Of a DNA stretch of 64,000 nucleotides, positions 52,935-63,512 are shown in pieces; the stretch's first letter is position 1; every line of letters starts with the position of its first letter. The translations under genes and the position numbers were made by a program. Under the pieces are notes generated by a model. The model had not been told where the DNA came from. It did no database searches and worked only from the letters and a program-made list of their open reading frames with translations. The stretch covers positions 2,352,117-2,416,116 of the forward strand of contig OX421501.1 of NCBI GenBank assembly GCA_949126835.1. The letters run 5' to 3'. This DNA comes from Anisus vortex (taxonomy: Eukaryota > Mollusca > Gastropoda > Planorbidae).

Positions 52935-53500
52935 TGCGTTCATGGTGATGAACCTAAAAGGTTGATACATTAGAACACTTCCGGTCCTATTCGTTAATTT
53001 ACTGACTAAACATGCCACCTTTGTGCTGCGTTGTTATAGTTGCTCAGCGAGCAAGAAACGTTGTAGGGGGTAAAAATCATTTTAAAGAAGCTGTCGCCGA
53101 AAGAAAACGATTGATTTTGAACGTTAGACGTGTAGAATCACTTATTTAGAATGCACTATATTTGTAAAAATTCATCTAAATATTCTACCGAAATTAAACC
53201 ATAAGAACGTGTATACATTGATACCTGACTTATATAGTTTAGTTTAGTTTATGCTAGTTCTAAACTAACACATTTTAATTAAACTTGATGCCACTAACAA
53301 GTTGACTATTAAATTATCGCATACTCATTTTTGATGTTAAAATCTGATTTCTCATAACTAATCTTATAGCCTTTGTATATTTCTAAAAGCTATACTTGAA
53401 AAAAAAAGCCGAAAACATAAAAAAAAAAATGTTTTGACGGAAATAAATCGGAAGTTTATCTATGCACTTAATCCAAAAGGTCAGCCTTATTAACACTTGT
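52935..53500 (+). repeat. Unclassified interspersed repeat D, copy 2
   Basis: ACACTTCCGGTCCTATTCGT, GTCGCCGAAAGAAAACGATT, GATTTTGAACGTTAGACGTG, TTTCTAAAAGCTATACTTGA and GGAAATAAATCGGAAGTTT match copy 1 at 49240-49760. Confidence 0.7.
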
Positions 53501-54290
53501 CAATGAATAACTACTTAAAGGTTTACCTTACTTTACGGATTTGACAATATGTTTTAAAAAAATTTAATTCAATTCAATTCAATTTTTTTGTCTTTTGATG
53601 CTGATCTATATTATAGTTTAATATTTATTGGATATCTGATTGATAAAAATTGTCCGTAGTTTTGATTCGGCTTTATGTGATGTTAATTTGTAGTTTTGTC
53701 CAGACTAGTGCAGACAACCCTTTCCATTTCATAAAGCCAGAGTTTGATATTGTATAATTTATATTTTTATTTACTAGTGGTGCATAAAATGCAGTTTATG
53801 TGCCGGTTTCATCATCAGACCTTTGACCGTTATGGTCGTTTGGGGATCGAATGAACAACCTCAGCAGTAAAGTTTCTCACTTTTTGTCTATCATGAGAGG
53901 CTGTCAATAGTTCAGTCGTTTACAGTTTTGTCAAATTTTTTATACTGTCGAACCAGCATTTCCACTGACGCCGTCCCCTGTCGTCCACCTTCTACCGTTT
54001 ATTGGAGGATTGTTTTTGGCAGGTTATTATGCCATAATGTTATCTTGCGGGCCCGCAATTAAGAATATTCTGTCCCAGGCAAACTCTTTAGTCGTCCTGT
54101 GTTCTAGGTAGGAGATTCGATGGGATTTTTCTCCTGCATTTATTTTTGAATACCTGCAACTTGTGCCAGTATAATAAAGTATATAATATTATAATAATGT
54201 GAATATGAATACCTTATACTTTTTCGAGAAGTTTCCAGAAATAAACATATCAATTCAACCTATATATTTTTTTCTTTCTTTTGGAAACAT
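53501..54290. other. No recognisable feature
   Basis: No gene or repeat family is supported. An AATTC repeat lies at 53566-53582. Confidence 0.4.
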
Positions 54291-54295
54291 AGGCA

Positions 54296-54621
54296 CAGCA
54301 CCTGCTCTAGGTTTTCTGACGCCCTAGGCGAAAACAAATTCTGCGCCTTCATTAAAGTGCCTTCGGTGGGGAGAAACTCAGTAGTGTTAGGGCACACTTT
54401 CCAATTTTCTAAGACAACTTAAATAAAATACTTTTCGTCTTTGATTACCTAGTAATTCGTCTGCCTATGCTAGTAGCGCGCAGAAGTACTAACTTTAATT
54501 TAGTTAATACTTTTAAATACACAAATATAAAAAAATCCTCAATTATTTGCCCCCCCCCCCCCCCACCCAATTTTGCGCCCTAGGCGGTCGCCTAGTCGCC
54601 TATATGGATGCGCCGGCCCTG
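54296..54621 (-). mobile_element. Internally deleted derivative of the 3788-5807 hAT
   Basis: The right end ATGGATGCGCCGGCCCTG mirrors the left end of the 2-kb hAT, and TCATTAAAG near 54350 mirrors its right end. The flanks CATAGGCA (54288-54295) and CATAGGCT (54622-54629) match 7/8. It keeps roughly the first 200 and last 60 bases of the larger element (for example TTACCTAGTAATTCGTCTGC reversed) and has lost the transposase. A 15-bp C-run lies at 54550. Confidence 0.9.
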
Positions 54622-54629
54622 CATAGGCT

Positions 54630-55065
54630 TATACTAATCTCGCCTCAGATCTGTTCAATAACGCCCTCTATACAAAGAAACTTCAAAGAACTTCACCTAT
54701 AGTTAGAAAACAAAAGTTGTCAGTTAATGATATTATATGTTTCATTAAACCTTTTTTTTTTACTTCTTCTGTCAGTTCATCCCATACAAAACAAAACAAA
54801 AAGTATCATCTAGCGTTACTATTTTTAGACTACCGGCACTACTATCTGAACACAAGTCTTCCACCCCTGCGGAAAATAGACAAGCACCCATAAAGTAGCA
54901 TAGTGGAGAAGTGATATGGCTCGGTAGCCAATTAAATGGCTACCCAGTTCAGTTAACGATTAGGTCGAAACAAATACAGATTGAAGAGGAGAAAAAAATA
55001 TCTATACCGGAAATAGAAGTCTCAAAAGGAAGTCTCAATTTTATAGACACAATTTTATTATTATT
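54630..55065. other. No recognisable feature
   Basis: AT-rich without a supported gene. Confidence 0.4.
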
Positions 55066-55067
55066 TT

Positions 55068-55715
55068 GATTATTTATGATCTTTTTATGTTACCTTTATT
55101 ATGATCTTTTTTATGTTACCTTTTCTGTGATGTTTTTTTTGTTACCTTTATTATGATTTTTTATGTTACCTTTATTGTGATGTTTTTATGTTAACTTTAT
55201 TATTATTATTTTTATGTTACCTTTATTATTATCTTTTTTATGTTACCTTTATTGTGATGTTTTTATGTTACCTTTATTATGATCTTTTTTATATAACCTT
55301 TATTATTTTTTTTATGTTACCTTTATTTTTTTTTATGTTACTTTTATTATTATTGTATTATGTTACCTTTATTTATTTTATGTTACCTTTATTATTATCT
55401 TTTTATGTTACCTTTACTTTTTTATGTTACCTTTATAATTATCTTTTTTATGTTACCTTTATTGTGATGTTTTTATGTTACCTTTATTATTATCTTTTTA
55501 TGTTACCTTTATTATGATCTTTTTTATGTTCCCTTTATTATTATTTTTGTATGTTACCTTTATTTTTTTATGTTACCTTTATTATGATATTATGTATGTT
55601 ACCTTTATTGTGATGTTTTTATGTTACCTTTATAATGATCTTTTTGTGTACCATTATTGTCTTCTTTTTATGTTAACTTTACTATGATCTTTTATGTTAC
55701 CTTTTTATGATCTTT
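55068..55715 (+). repeat. TTATGTTACCTTTATTATGATCTTT tandem array
   Basis: About 24 units of 20-28 bp built on TTTATGTTACCTTTATT plus ATGATC, GTGATG or ATTATC. The FMLPLLLSFYVTF-type frames are artefacts. Confidence 0.95.
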
Positions 55716-56205
55716 CTTTGTCTTTCAAGTTCAGTATCTCAAGAGTAATTGAATATCTCTCTTGTTACACAAAGCTTCTGCAATTGTTATTTTATTTTTC
55801 TTTATTTAAAAAAAAAAGTAAATTGGCTTTTCAAAACGGAATGAACAGTTGCCAATGATATCGAAATTAGGTTTTTTAAATGTGAGCACGTGTTTAAAAA
55901 AAAACACAGCATATAATGTACCTTTTTCAGAGAGAGAATTAGGATGGTAGAAGTAGAAGCAAGATGAAGAAATTAAAAGATATTTTGACTTTCAAAGAAT
56001 GTCTGAAGTGGTTTGGACATTATTCAGGATGGTCTCTTTATTTCGTTTTTTTTCTTCAGTTTTTTAATTAATGTAGCGCCTATGTTTCGTATACGCAATT
56101 TTTCGATTATTGCATACATTATTTTTTTATGTGTTTGTGTGAAAAGCTAAAATATAAATGAGATTGTTTTATTGCTATATAAAAATAAATTTGTGTTTGG
56201 GTAAC
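55716..56205. other. No recognisable feature
   Basis: AT-rich, no gene supported. Confidence 0.4.
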
Positions 56206-56208
56206 TTT

Positions 56209-56328
56209 TTATGTCTGGGAATTGTACTAGACACACAATCACCTCGTAGGCCGTAGGCCACGAAAAATTGCGAACGCTGCGTTACATACCCAGTCAATGA
56301 ATTTGGCCTTACCGGGGGGATACTCTAC
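56209..56328 (+). repeat. SINE family A, diverged 3' fragment
   Basis: TGTCTGGGAATTGTACTAGA, CACACAATCACCTCGTAGGC, GGCCACGAAAAATTGCGAAC, GCTGCGTTACATACCC and TTGGCCTTACCGGGGGGATA follow the SINE order. Confidence 0.7.
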
Positions 56329-56329
56329 T

Positions 56330-56740
56330 CTTAATTTTGGAATCCCAAATATTAACTACGATATTGAGGTAATTGCGGCAAAGTCTCAGAAGAGATCAAT
56401 TGAAAATGGGTGCCCTCAAATCATTCCGTCTAAAACTGGAGAGCTGGGTTCAATAATTGTAGCGTAGACTATATGCCACGAGATGTTTGATTCTTCCCCG
56501 ACAGTATCTGCACCTTCAAACAGTGCCAGGCCCGAAACATAAAAACATATCGCCCGCCCCCTTCTTTAAACCCTATTCGGCAGAGGCATAATCCTGAGTT
56601 GTAAACCAAGGTTGATACAAAGCATCAGTTTGGGAGAAAGTATAGTAAACTGAGCATTGTTCTGGACATACAATCAACAAGCCGTTCGTAGCTCCGTGGA
56701 CGAAATCAACCGCAAAAAATCTCAACTTTCTCCTTACGCC
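56330..56740. other. No gene; possible very old SINE fragment
   Basis: GTAAACTGAGCATTGTTCTG, GACATACAATCAACAAGCC near 56645-56690 faintly follow the SINE 3' order. Confidence 0.35.
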
Positions 56741-56744
56741 AACT

Positions 56745-57110
56745 TTATGCGGGTAATAGCCACATTCGGATAATGTAGGACTACATTCATCTACTTTATG
56801 CGGGTAATAGACACATTCGGATAATGTAGGACTACATTCACCTACTTTATGCGGGTAATAGCCACATTCGGATAATGTAGGACTATATTCATCTACTTTA
56901 TGCGGGTAATAGCCACATTCGGATAATGTAGGACTACATTCACCTACTTTATGTGGGTAATAGCCACATTCGGATAATGTAGGACTACATTCACCTACCT
57001 TATGCGGGTAATAGCCACATTCGGATAATGTAGGACTACATTCACCTACTCTATGCGGGTAATTGCCACATTCGGATAATGTACATTCGGATAATGTACA
57101 TTCAGTTCTT
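56745..57110 (+). repeat. 51-bp tandem array, 7 copies
   Basis: CTACTTTATGCGGGTAATAG, CCACATTCGGATAATGTAGG, ACTACATTCAC at a 51-bp period (CACATTCGG at 56761 and 56812). The last units shrink to CATTCGGATAATGTA. Confidence 0.95.
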
Positions 57111-57114
57111 CACG

Positions 57115-57530
57115 TTAAATATAGACCTAGGCTAGTTTTAATATTATACAGGATCAATATCAAACCAATGGAATGCATTGGGTTGCATAATGTGTGTATG
57201 TGTGCGTCGCCAATAACTAGATTACTATTGTCGTGGCTATTCCTGGGTTGCAGCCCTTGGGGGAGGCGGGGTTAACTCGTTAGAAGCCATTTCATGGCTG
57301 AGAGGATCGAGCTTTTTGGGGGTTGAGGACGATATGGCAAGGTTTAATTGGCTGGACAGGGAAGTAGCACGAGCGAGTGCTGAATTCGGAATCACGATTT
57401 TGTTTTTATTTCATTTATTTCAGGAATACGATTGTCTTGAGGGCGGGGGGAGGGGGAGGTTTTGGGATGGAGAGGAGAGGGTTTGGATAAGATATTTGAG
57501 TGATAAAAAGGGTGTGGTTAGTGTCAATTA
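57115..57530. other. No gene supported
   Basis: Short plus frames at 57063-57275 and 57316-57531 show no domain. G-rich near 57443-57475. Confidence 0.35.
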
Positions 57531-57531
57531 G

Positions 57532-57910
57532 TCTATCTATCTATGTATCTATCTCTCAATCTATCTATCTAACTATCTATCTATAATCTACCTGTCTTTC
57601 TGTCAATCAATCTACAAAAACTATCAATGTATCAATCTATCTAGTGTTTTTCTATCAATATATATTTCTATTTATCATCTATTTATCACCTATCTATAAT
57701 TTATCTATCATTCTATCAAGGTATCATACTTTCAATCAATCAATCTATGATGCTACCAATATAACAATCCATCTGTCAATCTATCAATCAATCAATCTAT
57801 CAATCTGTCAATCTAACAACCTATCATTCTGTCAATCTAACGATATATCAATTTATCAATAGGCCTACATCATTCTACCAATCTATCAATATATCAATAT
57901 ATAAATCAAT
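57532..57910 (+). repeat. Degenerate TCTA/CAAT tetranucleotide array
   Basis: ATCTATCTATCTA decaying into TCAATCTATCAATC. Frames are artefacts. Confidence 0.85.
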
Positions 57911-57984
57911 AAAGTCAGACCTAAGATTTTGGGCAATATTTTCCTTAAAAAAATCCGCATATATATTATATATATATATAAATA

Positions 57985-58158
57985 TAGGCTACCTGAGTCT
58001 GCTCAGCTCTAATGACTTTAATTTGGGGGTAAAGTAACGGCGGCTGGGCATTGTGTTGGCTACACAATCCCCTTACTAGTGCCTTGGCCACAGAAACTGG
58101 TGAAGGTTGCTTCACCGGCCCCATGGATCAAAAAGTTCCGACGGGATACTTTACGTTT
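57985..58158 (+). repeat. SINE family A, 5'-truncated
   Basis: CCTGAGTCTGCTCAGCTCTA, GGCTGGGCATTGTGTTGGCT, TGCCTTGGCCACAGAAACTG, GTTGCTTCACCGGCCCCATG and TTCCGACGGGATACTTTAC. Confidence 0.88.
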
Positions 58159-58184
58159 TGTTCACTTATAATATACAAAAAAAA

Positions 58185-58395
58185 TTATCTTATCATAAAT
58201 GTTACGTTCGTTCCTATATTATCTTATCATAAATGTTACGTTCGTTCCTTCCAGACAGAACCTTATTACAGCCTACACGTTTGCGAGCATTGAGACCAAA
58301 TCTAACATTAGTTTTTTGTATCGGTTTACAGCGCGTGGGTTTTCCTGGTTTGTTTAGGTAACCCATACTTGGCCTGGGGTGCCAGTCAAAAATAA
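58185..58395 (-). mobile_element. LINE family G 3' end, antisense, decayed
   Basis: ATTATCTTATCATAAATGTT, GTTCGTTCCTATATT (a roughly 32-bp stretch is duplicated), GGTTTTCCTGGTTTGTTTAG and GTAACCCATACTTGGCCTGG. Confidence 0.6.
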
Positions 58396-58469
58396 AAATA
58401 ATAAAAAACTTATAACAGGGGTTTGTTGTTTTTTAAATGATAAAAGTTATAGGCGAAATCGTGTGGTAA

Positions 58470-58682
58470 AAGAAAGTATCTCGGCGGACCGAATCGATCC
58501 ATAGGTCCGGTGAAGCAGCGTTCACTGGTTTCTGTGGCTACGGCATACTAGGTGAGTGTGTGGCCAGCACAATGCCCATCCGCCTTTACTTTACCTCAAC
58601 AGAGCGTGGTAGACTCAGGGACCCCCTCCAGACACGGGAAAATTTTTTTTAGTCTGCACCAGGATTCGAACCCACGCTCACG
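58470..58682 (-). repeat. SINE family A, antisense
   Basis: GTATCTCGGCGGACCGAATC, TGAAGCAGCGTTCACTGGTT, CTGTGGCTACGGCATACTAG, GTGTGTGGCCAGCACAATGC, GAGCGTGGTAGACTCAGGGA, GCACCAGGATTCGAACCC. Confidence 0.9.
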
Positions 58683-60160
58683 TGTGTTAAGACTTGCCCT
58701 ATATTCTCTCTCTCTATATATATATATTATTATCAGCCTCACACTGTATCAATACTATAAAAACAAAGAAAAGAAGAGAAAAAAATTGCCAAATACATGT
58801 TTAGATGAGCGAAACCGTATTTTAAAATTTAAAATCATGAACAATTTGTTAAGTTTAACAATAAATGCCTAAAGAAAAACAACAACTGGATATATAGTTT
58901 ATGCTCTAGCAAGAGGTCGCGTGACGTTTAAATAAACTAGCAGTTCAGTGCTGCAGTATCATGAGTAAGAGACTTCTTATATCATCATCTGTTTTGCCTC
59001 TGGCTGAACTCCGGGAAATTTCAATTGAGCTAATTTTAGACTGGATATTTTATCAGTATAATATTCTTATTACGACAACGGAAATGCATATTATGTCTTA
59101 TCTCTCCCCCTCGCCCAGCCCCCCCCCCCAGCCCCTTACACACATCTTTCTTTCCCAGCATCATGCGTGTCAGTATTTTATATAAAGTTACCCGTTCGTT
59201 TTTTTTTTCTCTCTTCATGTTGTCTTTAAAATATAACTTGGGGGAATGAAAGTAGGCGAGAAGGGAGGGCGGGGCTGGAGGGGGGTAAAGTAAGCGTAGT
59301 GGGGGGAAAGGGGGGGGGGGGGCGGTGAAGTGAGCTCCACTCGAAGACATGGTGATCAAACCAAGGGCGGATCAGAGGCTATTTTTAGCCACACGCGGAG
59401 ATATTTATAGCTCCATGCTAGTAGGCCTGAATCTCTAGGAGGCTTTTTTTTGCGTGAGCATACATTCACATAAAGTAAAAGTAGCTAAAACAAATTTGGG
59501 GAATATAAAAAGTCTGAACGAAAGAATTATATCGACAGACGCTTTAGATTAGGGAGGGGGGGTTGGGGTGGGGGAGGTTAATGGGTGGGGAAGAAGGGGG
59601 TAGGGGAGGGAGTGATGCATAGGGTTCAATAATATATGCACGTGGCCTAGGGGGCGGTGCAGGGATAATGGCGTATACACACAAAAAAAGGGGCGCGGGG
59701 TGGCAATAGGGAGTGGATATGTAAACACAATTTTAGAATTTTATGTTTTTGTAATGGCGAGTTATTTTCCTCATATAACAAGACAGAAGAAGAAACATGA
59801 TTGAAACAAACTAGATCTTCAGTAATGTTTGTTTGTGTTTTTTTTAGTTTTAATAGGTTTTTATTTTTTTACTTAATTCTTTCATTCTTTGACATAGTTA
59901 GGGCTTGGGTATTTTTATGAGCACATATTGACCCCCTGAGCATTGTAGTGGATGCCAAGGTATAACCCTGATTGACATTCTCTTAACACATACACACATA
60001 TACATACACACAAAAACAGACATGTTTATGTATTTATGTAATAAGTGTTATATGTTTACATGTAACGACAGATAAAAGACGTACTTATATAGTAGATGTA
60101 TTCTATTAATAATGCAGTATTAAATACTCTCATTATGTTCTTTACCGAGTAATATAAAAG
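58683..60160. other. No gene supported; C- and G-runs
   Basis: C-run at 59120-59129, G-runs near 59302-59321 and G-rich sequence to 59700. Short frames at 58552-59359 have no domain. Confidence 0.45.
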
Positions 60161-60162
60161 TA

Positions 60163-60438
60163 CAAAGACTATATAATAATATAAACCGCTTGCTTTAATA
60201 ATTCTTTTCGGAATTCCCGATTCCCTTTTGCACTGTACACTTCCGTTTTTATTTAAACGCTATTATAATCGCAATGAAAAAAAATTAAAATTAAAATCGA
60301 ATGTTGTATACAGTGGAAACATTTAGGCAAACGTAAAGGTGTAGAAGTACTTTAAAACAGCGTTATTGGATGCGCACGAAAAATATAACAAATAAGCTCT
60401 AAAAATAGAGCAAGCGGTCCATCTTATTATAGTCTTTG
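60163..60438 (-). mobile_element. TIR element family T, full copy
   Basis: Left CAAAGACTATATAATAATAT and AAACCGCTTGCTTTA; right AGAGCAAGCGGTCCATCTTA, TTATAGTCTTTG. The trinucleotide GTA flanks both sides (60160-60162, 60439-60441), a possible 3-bp target duplication. Interior in minus orientation: TACACTTCCGTTTTATTTAA and GGATGCGCACGAAAAA. Confidence 0.8.
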
Positions 60439-60541
60439 GTAAGATACAAGGTAACACTGCATTCGAATGACACTCGTTTAGATTGCTAGAAATAGAGCTG
60501 TGAATATATTTCTATATACATAAAAAGAAAGATAGAGATAA

Positions 60542-60544
<3 letters not shown>

Positions 60545-60576
<32 letters not shown>

Positions 60577-60960
60577 AGAATAGACAGACAGTTTATAAAC
60601 TGATAAGAAAGATTGACCATTGTATACATTTATTTAAAGATAATTTAATGTATAAATAGGCAGTTAGATAATTGAATATATATAAATAGATATACTCTAC
60701 ATACAGTAAAATAATTAGATGTAGAATAAAACTAGATAAACTAGATAAATAATACATAATGAATAGATAGAGATAAATTAAATTGATTGATTAATAGATA
60801 AGGTATATATATTCAATAAGTAATGGAATGATATGTTAAAACATAGTTTAATGGGTCATTAGATCGATACATGGATATAGAAAATATACATACATAATAA
60901 CTTTTTAGTTTGTGTGATAAATAGACAATTAGATGGATAGATAGGCTAGAGCCATACTCC
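60545..60960. repeat. TA microsatellite and GATA/ATAGATA-rich sequence
   Basis: TATA run at 60546-60574, then loose ATAGATA and TAGATAA units. No gene. Confidence 0.7.
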
Positions 60961-61240
60961 GCCTGTAACTCAGTTCTTCTCTTCAAAAACTACAGCCATT
61001 ATATTCCCCATTATATTCCCCACTTTATACCCACCGCTTCCCTTTTCTTTCCCCTATCCTTGCTAAGTCTGAAACAACCCACCAATCATGCGTGCTTAAC
61101 GATATCACGTGATCAAAGATCGGATTTCAATGACGTCTCTTTGTGGCAGGAAATACGGCAAATTACCTTTCAATTCCGACAGACAAATGGCTTCTTCATA
61201 ATGTATCTCTTTATCTAGCCATGTATGTATGTTTATACTG
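60961..61240. other. No recognisable feature
   Basis: Nothing supported. Confidence 0.4.
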
Positions 61241-61259
61241 ATGTCTCTATGTATATGTA

Positions 61260-61295
61260 TATATGTATGTATGTATATGTATGTATGTATGTATG
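61260..61295 (+). repeat. TATG microsatellite
   Basis: ATGTATGTATGT units. Confidence 0.9.
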
Positions 61296-61640
61296 TCCAA
61301 CACGGTTAGAGACCTTGGCCTTTTTATTGATAATAAACTAAGAATGGTTCCACATATCAGTGCGCAGTGGTTAAGGCTTGATCGTCTGATCTACGGGCCC
61401 TGGGTCAGCCGCGACCTCAACTCAATAGAAGGACGGCAAATACCGTAGCATTCTCTCTTATCCAGTCAAGGTTGGATTACTGCAACAGCTGGCTGTGGGG
61501 TTTGCCCCAGAACCAGCTGCAGAGGCTACAGAGAGTGCAGAACGCTGCGGCGCGCATTGTTTCGAGGATGAAGGGTCAGAATCATATATCCCCAATTCTA
61601 AGGGATCTCCGGATCTCCGGTGATCAAGCGAAAAAAAAAC
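61296..61640 (+). pseudogene. CR1/L2-like LINE reverse transcriptase C-terminal fragment
   Basis: VRDLGLFIDNKLRMVPHIS (about 61301-61359) is the post-catalytic block seen in CR1/L2-like LINEs. After about 90 bases that do not fit the protein, the frame resumes as FSLIQSRLDYCNSWLWGLP, then LQRLQRVQNAAARIVSR and HISPILRDL to about 61612. The misfit piece (GCAGTGGTTAAGGCTTGATC ... GGGCCCTGGGTCAGC) may be an insertion. Dead, 5'-truncated copy. Confidence 0.8.
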
Positions 61641-61737
61641 ACAAATATGTCTCTAATGTACAGATATTTAAATGGCACTGCTTCTTTCCTATCTTCAAGA
61701 ACTGATATCAAAACATGAACCATCATAGCCATCATAA

Positions 61738-62100
61738 TATATGTTTGTAGCACCAATAGTTAAATCACTAAAACTAGAAACACTAGAGGACAGAAGGACA
61801 AAGAGTAAAGTAGTAATAATACATAAGGCATTAACTTATAACTTAGAAATACAACACAATAACAATCTGTTACAATGCTCAGATAACAAAAAGACAAAAA
61901 CACTTTTCCTAATTCCTTATGCCAGAGTGGCATACGGGCATGGAATGGGTTGCCTGAACAAACCAGGAAAACCAGTCACTTAACATCATTTAAAACATCA
62001 ATAAAAATGCAAGACTAGACTCGGACCACGGATGCGCGTAGGACGCAATAATCTTCTTATAGAAGGAGCGTCTGTAATGTATAAGATAAGATATATAAGA
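61738..62100 (+). pseudogene. LINE family G 3' end with ORF remnant
   Basis: VKSLKLETLEDRRTKSKVVI, IHKALTYNLEIQ, LIPYAR, a deletion removing the TNAYKYSFFPSG block, then GHGMGCLNKPGK in a shifted frame. CACGGATGCGCGTAGGACGC and TATAAGATAAGATATATAAG close it. Confidence 0.9.
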
Positions 62101-62104
62101 TAAG

Positions 62105-62730
62105 TTAAGTGAACAGTTATACAACTTGCGTAGTTTAACTGGGTGACTGCAAAGCCATTTATTCACCTAACTAAAAATAACCGAATAACTGGCCAAAAAA
62201 AAAAACCCACAGAAAACAAACAAAAAAAAAACCCACAGAAAATAAACAAAAAAAAACATAAGAGAAAAAGTCTTGTTGTACAATAAGGACGTTTGTACTT
62301 TTCTGGCATGGGGACGCAGATGGCACGTGAAAAATTACTATGATTTTTTCTCCTTTATTCTAAGGTTTCGTTTTTTAGATGCTTTTGTGAACAAAGGGAC
62401 ATTATTCATAACCGCCTTCGTAGTATCTGGGTTGTTTCTGAATGAAAATGAAAAATTTAACAGCACTGGTGTTTCATTGTTGAAATTCGTTTAACATAGG
62501 GCCTACCTGGCTGTACAAAATATTAGATTAAATTTTTTTTTTTTAGTATTACATAGATTGGCTGATTTTGTAATAGTTAGCTATTGTATCAAATATAGAA
62601 GAAGATTTTTTGAAAACTATATTACAAAGTGAATTTACCTGAATATTTGGAGATTTAAAACTACAAAAATCATAGTTTAATAGACGGAAATTGAATTTCT
62701 TTTAAGGATATTTAAGAGCAATGTCAAGTC
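62105..62730. other. No recognisable feature
   Basis: An AAAAAACCCACAGAAAA duplication lies near 62195-62240. A 73-codon frame (62273-62494) shows no domain. Confidence 0.4.
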
Positions 62731-62734
62731 ATTG

Positions 62735-63163
62735 TTGCTGTATCAGAACTCAGAAACCTGGCGAAACACAAACACTTTGACTAGCAGACTCCAGACATTT
62801 GTAAACAATTGTCTCAGGAAGATACTTAAGATAAACTGCATGAACAGAATACAAGAAAAGACTTGTGACAAATTACAAAACAGGACCACAATAGCCAAAA
62901 GATAGCTAGACGGAAATGGAGATGCATTGGCCAACTCTCTCAGAAAGCCAGCTGAAGACATCACAAGACAAGCTCTCCAGTGGAACCCACAGGGCTCAAA
63001 GAAAAGCTGGCAGGCCCAGGACGAGATGGAGAAGATCGTGCGAGGAAGAAACACAGCAGTGTGGCATGACTTGGGATGAACTAAAGGAATCTGACCAGAA
63101 CAGAGTGTGTTGGAGACTTATTGCTGATGACCTTTGTTCCAGATGGAATGAGAGAAAATAAAT
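62735..63163 (+). pseudogene. RTE-like LINE ORF2 C-terminal end
   Basis: A frame near 62750-62840 reads ETWRNTNTLTSRLQTFVNNC and LRKIL. Around 62905 ARRKWRCIGQLSQ follows in another frame, and from about 62941 ITRQALQWNPQG and, shifted, RKAGRPRTRWRRSCEEE, MTWDELKESDQNRVCWRLIA, DDLCSRWNERK with a stop at 63159-63161. This is the standard C-terminal zinc-less tail of RTE-like LINEs. Several frameshifts; no catalytic region. Confidence 0.85.
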
Positions 63164-63164
63164 C

Positions 63165-63425
63165 AAGTCCTAAATAGAATTTCAGATATCATGTTCATAT
63201 TATACACTAATCTCAACATGAATACACAAACTATTAGAATAATATAGGTTTAAAAGTTTATAAATAAATTCAGCCTTTCAATGACAATTTTATGTTTTCT
63301 TTGTTTGTTTTTTAGTTATAAAAAAACAGCCAATTTTAACAATTGGCCCCTAGGCGGCTATCGAAGACAGTTAAAGTGTCAAGTTCTATATACATCTAAC
63401 TACTTTACCAAATCAGATCTGGAAA
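63165..63425. other. AT-rich, no feature
   Basis: Nothing supported. Confidence 0.4.
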
Positions 63426-63428
63426 AAG

Positions 63429-63512
63429 CACTAGCCCTCACCAGGATTCGAACCCAGGACCTTCGGTACGCCAGCCGAACGTGCCGCCACTCGGCCACCG
63501 TGCCATATAGTG
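63429..63512 (-). repeat. SINE family A, tRNA-like head only, antisense
   Basis: CTCACCAGGATTCGAACCCA, GGACCTTCGGTACGCCAGCC, GAACGTGCCGCCACTCGGCC and ACCGTGCC. Reversed it gives the A box TGGCCGAGTGG and B box GGTTCGAATCC. The body is absent. Confidence 0.88.

Noticed and set aside
60163..60438. Assignment of TIR family T to PIF/Harbinger or hAT
   Set aside because: Only one copy shows a possible 3-bp duplication (GTA). Other copies have no matching flanks, so the superfamily is left open.
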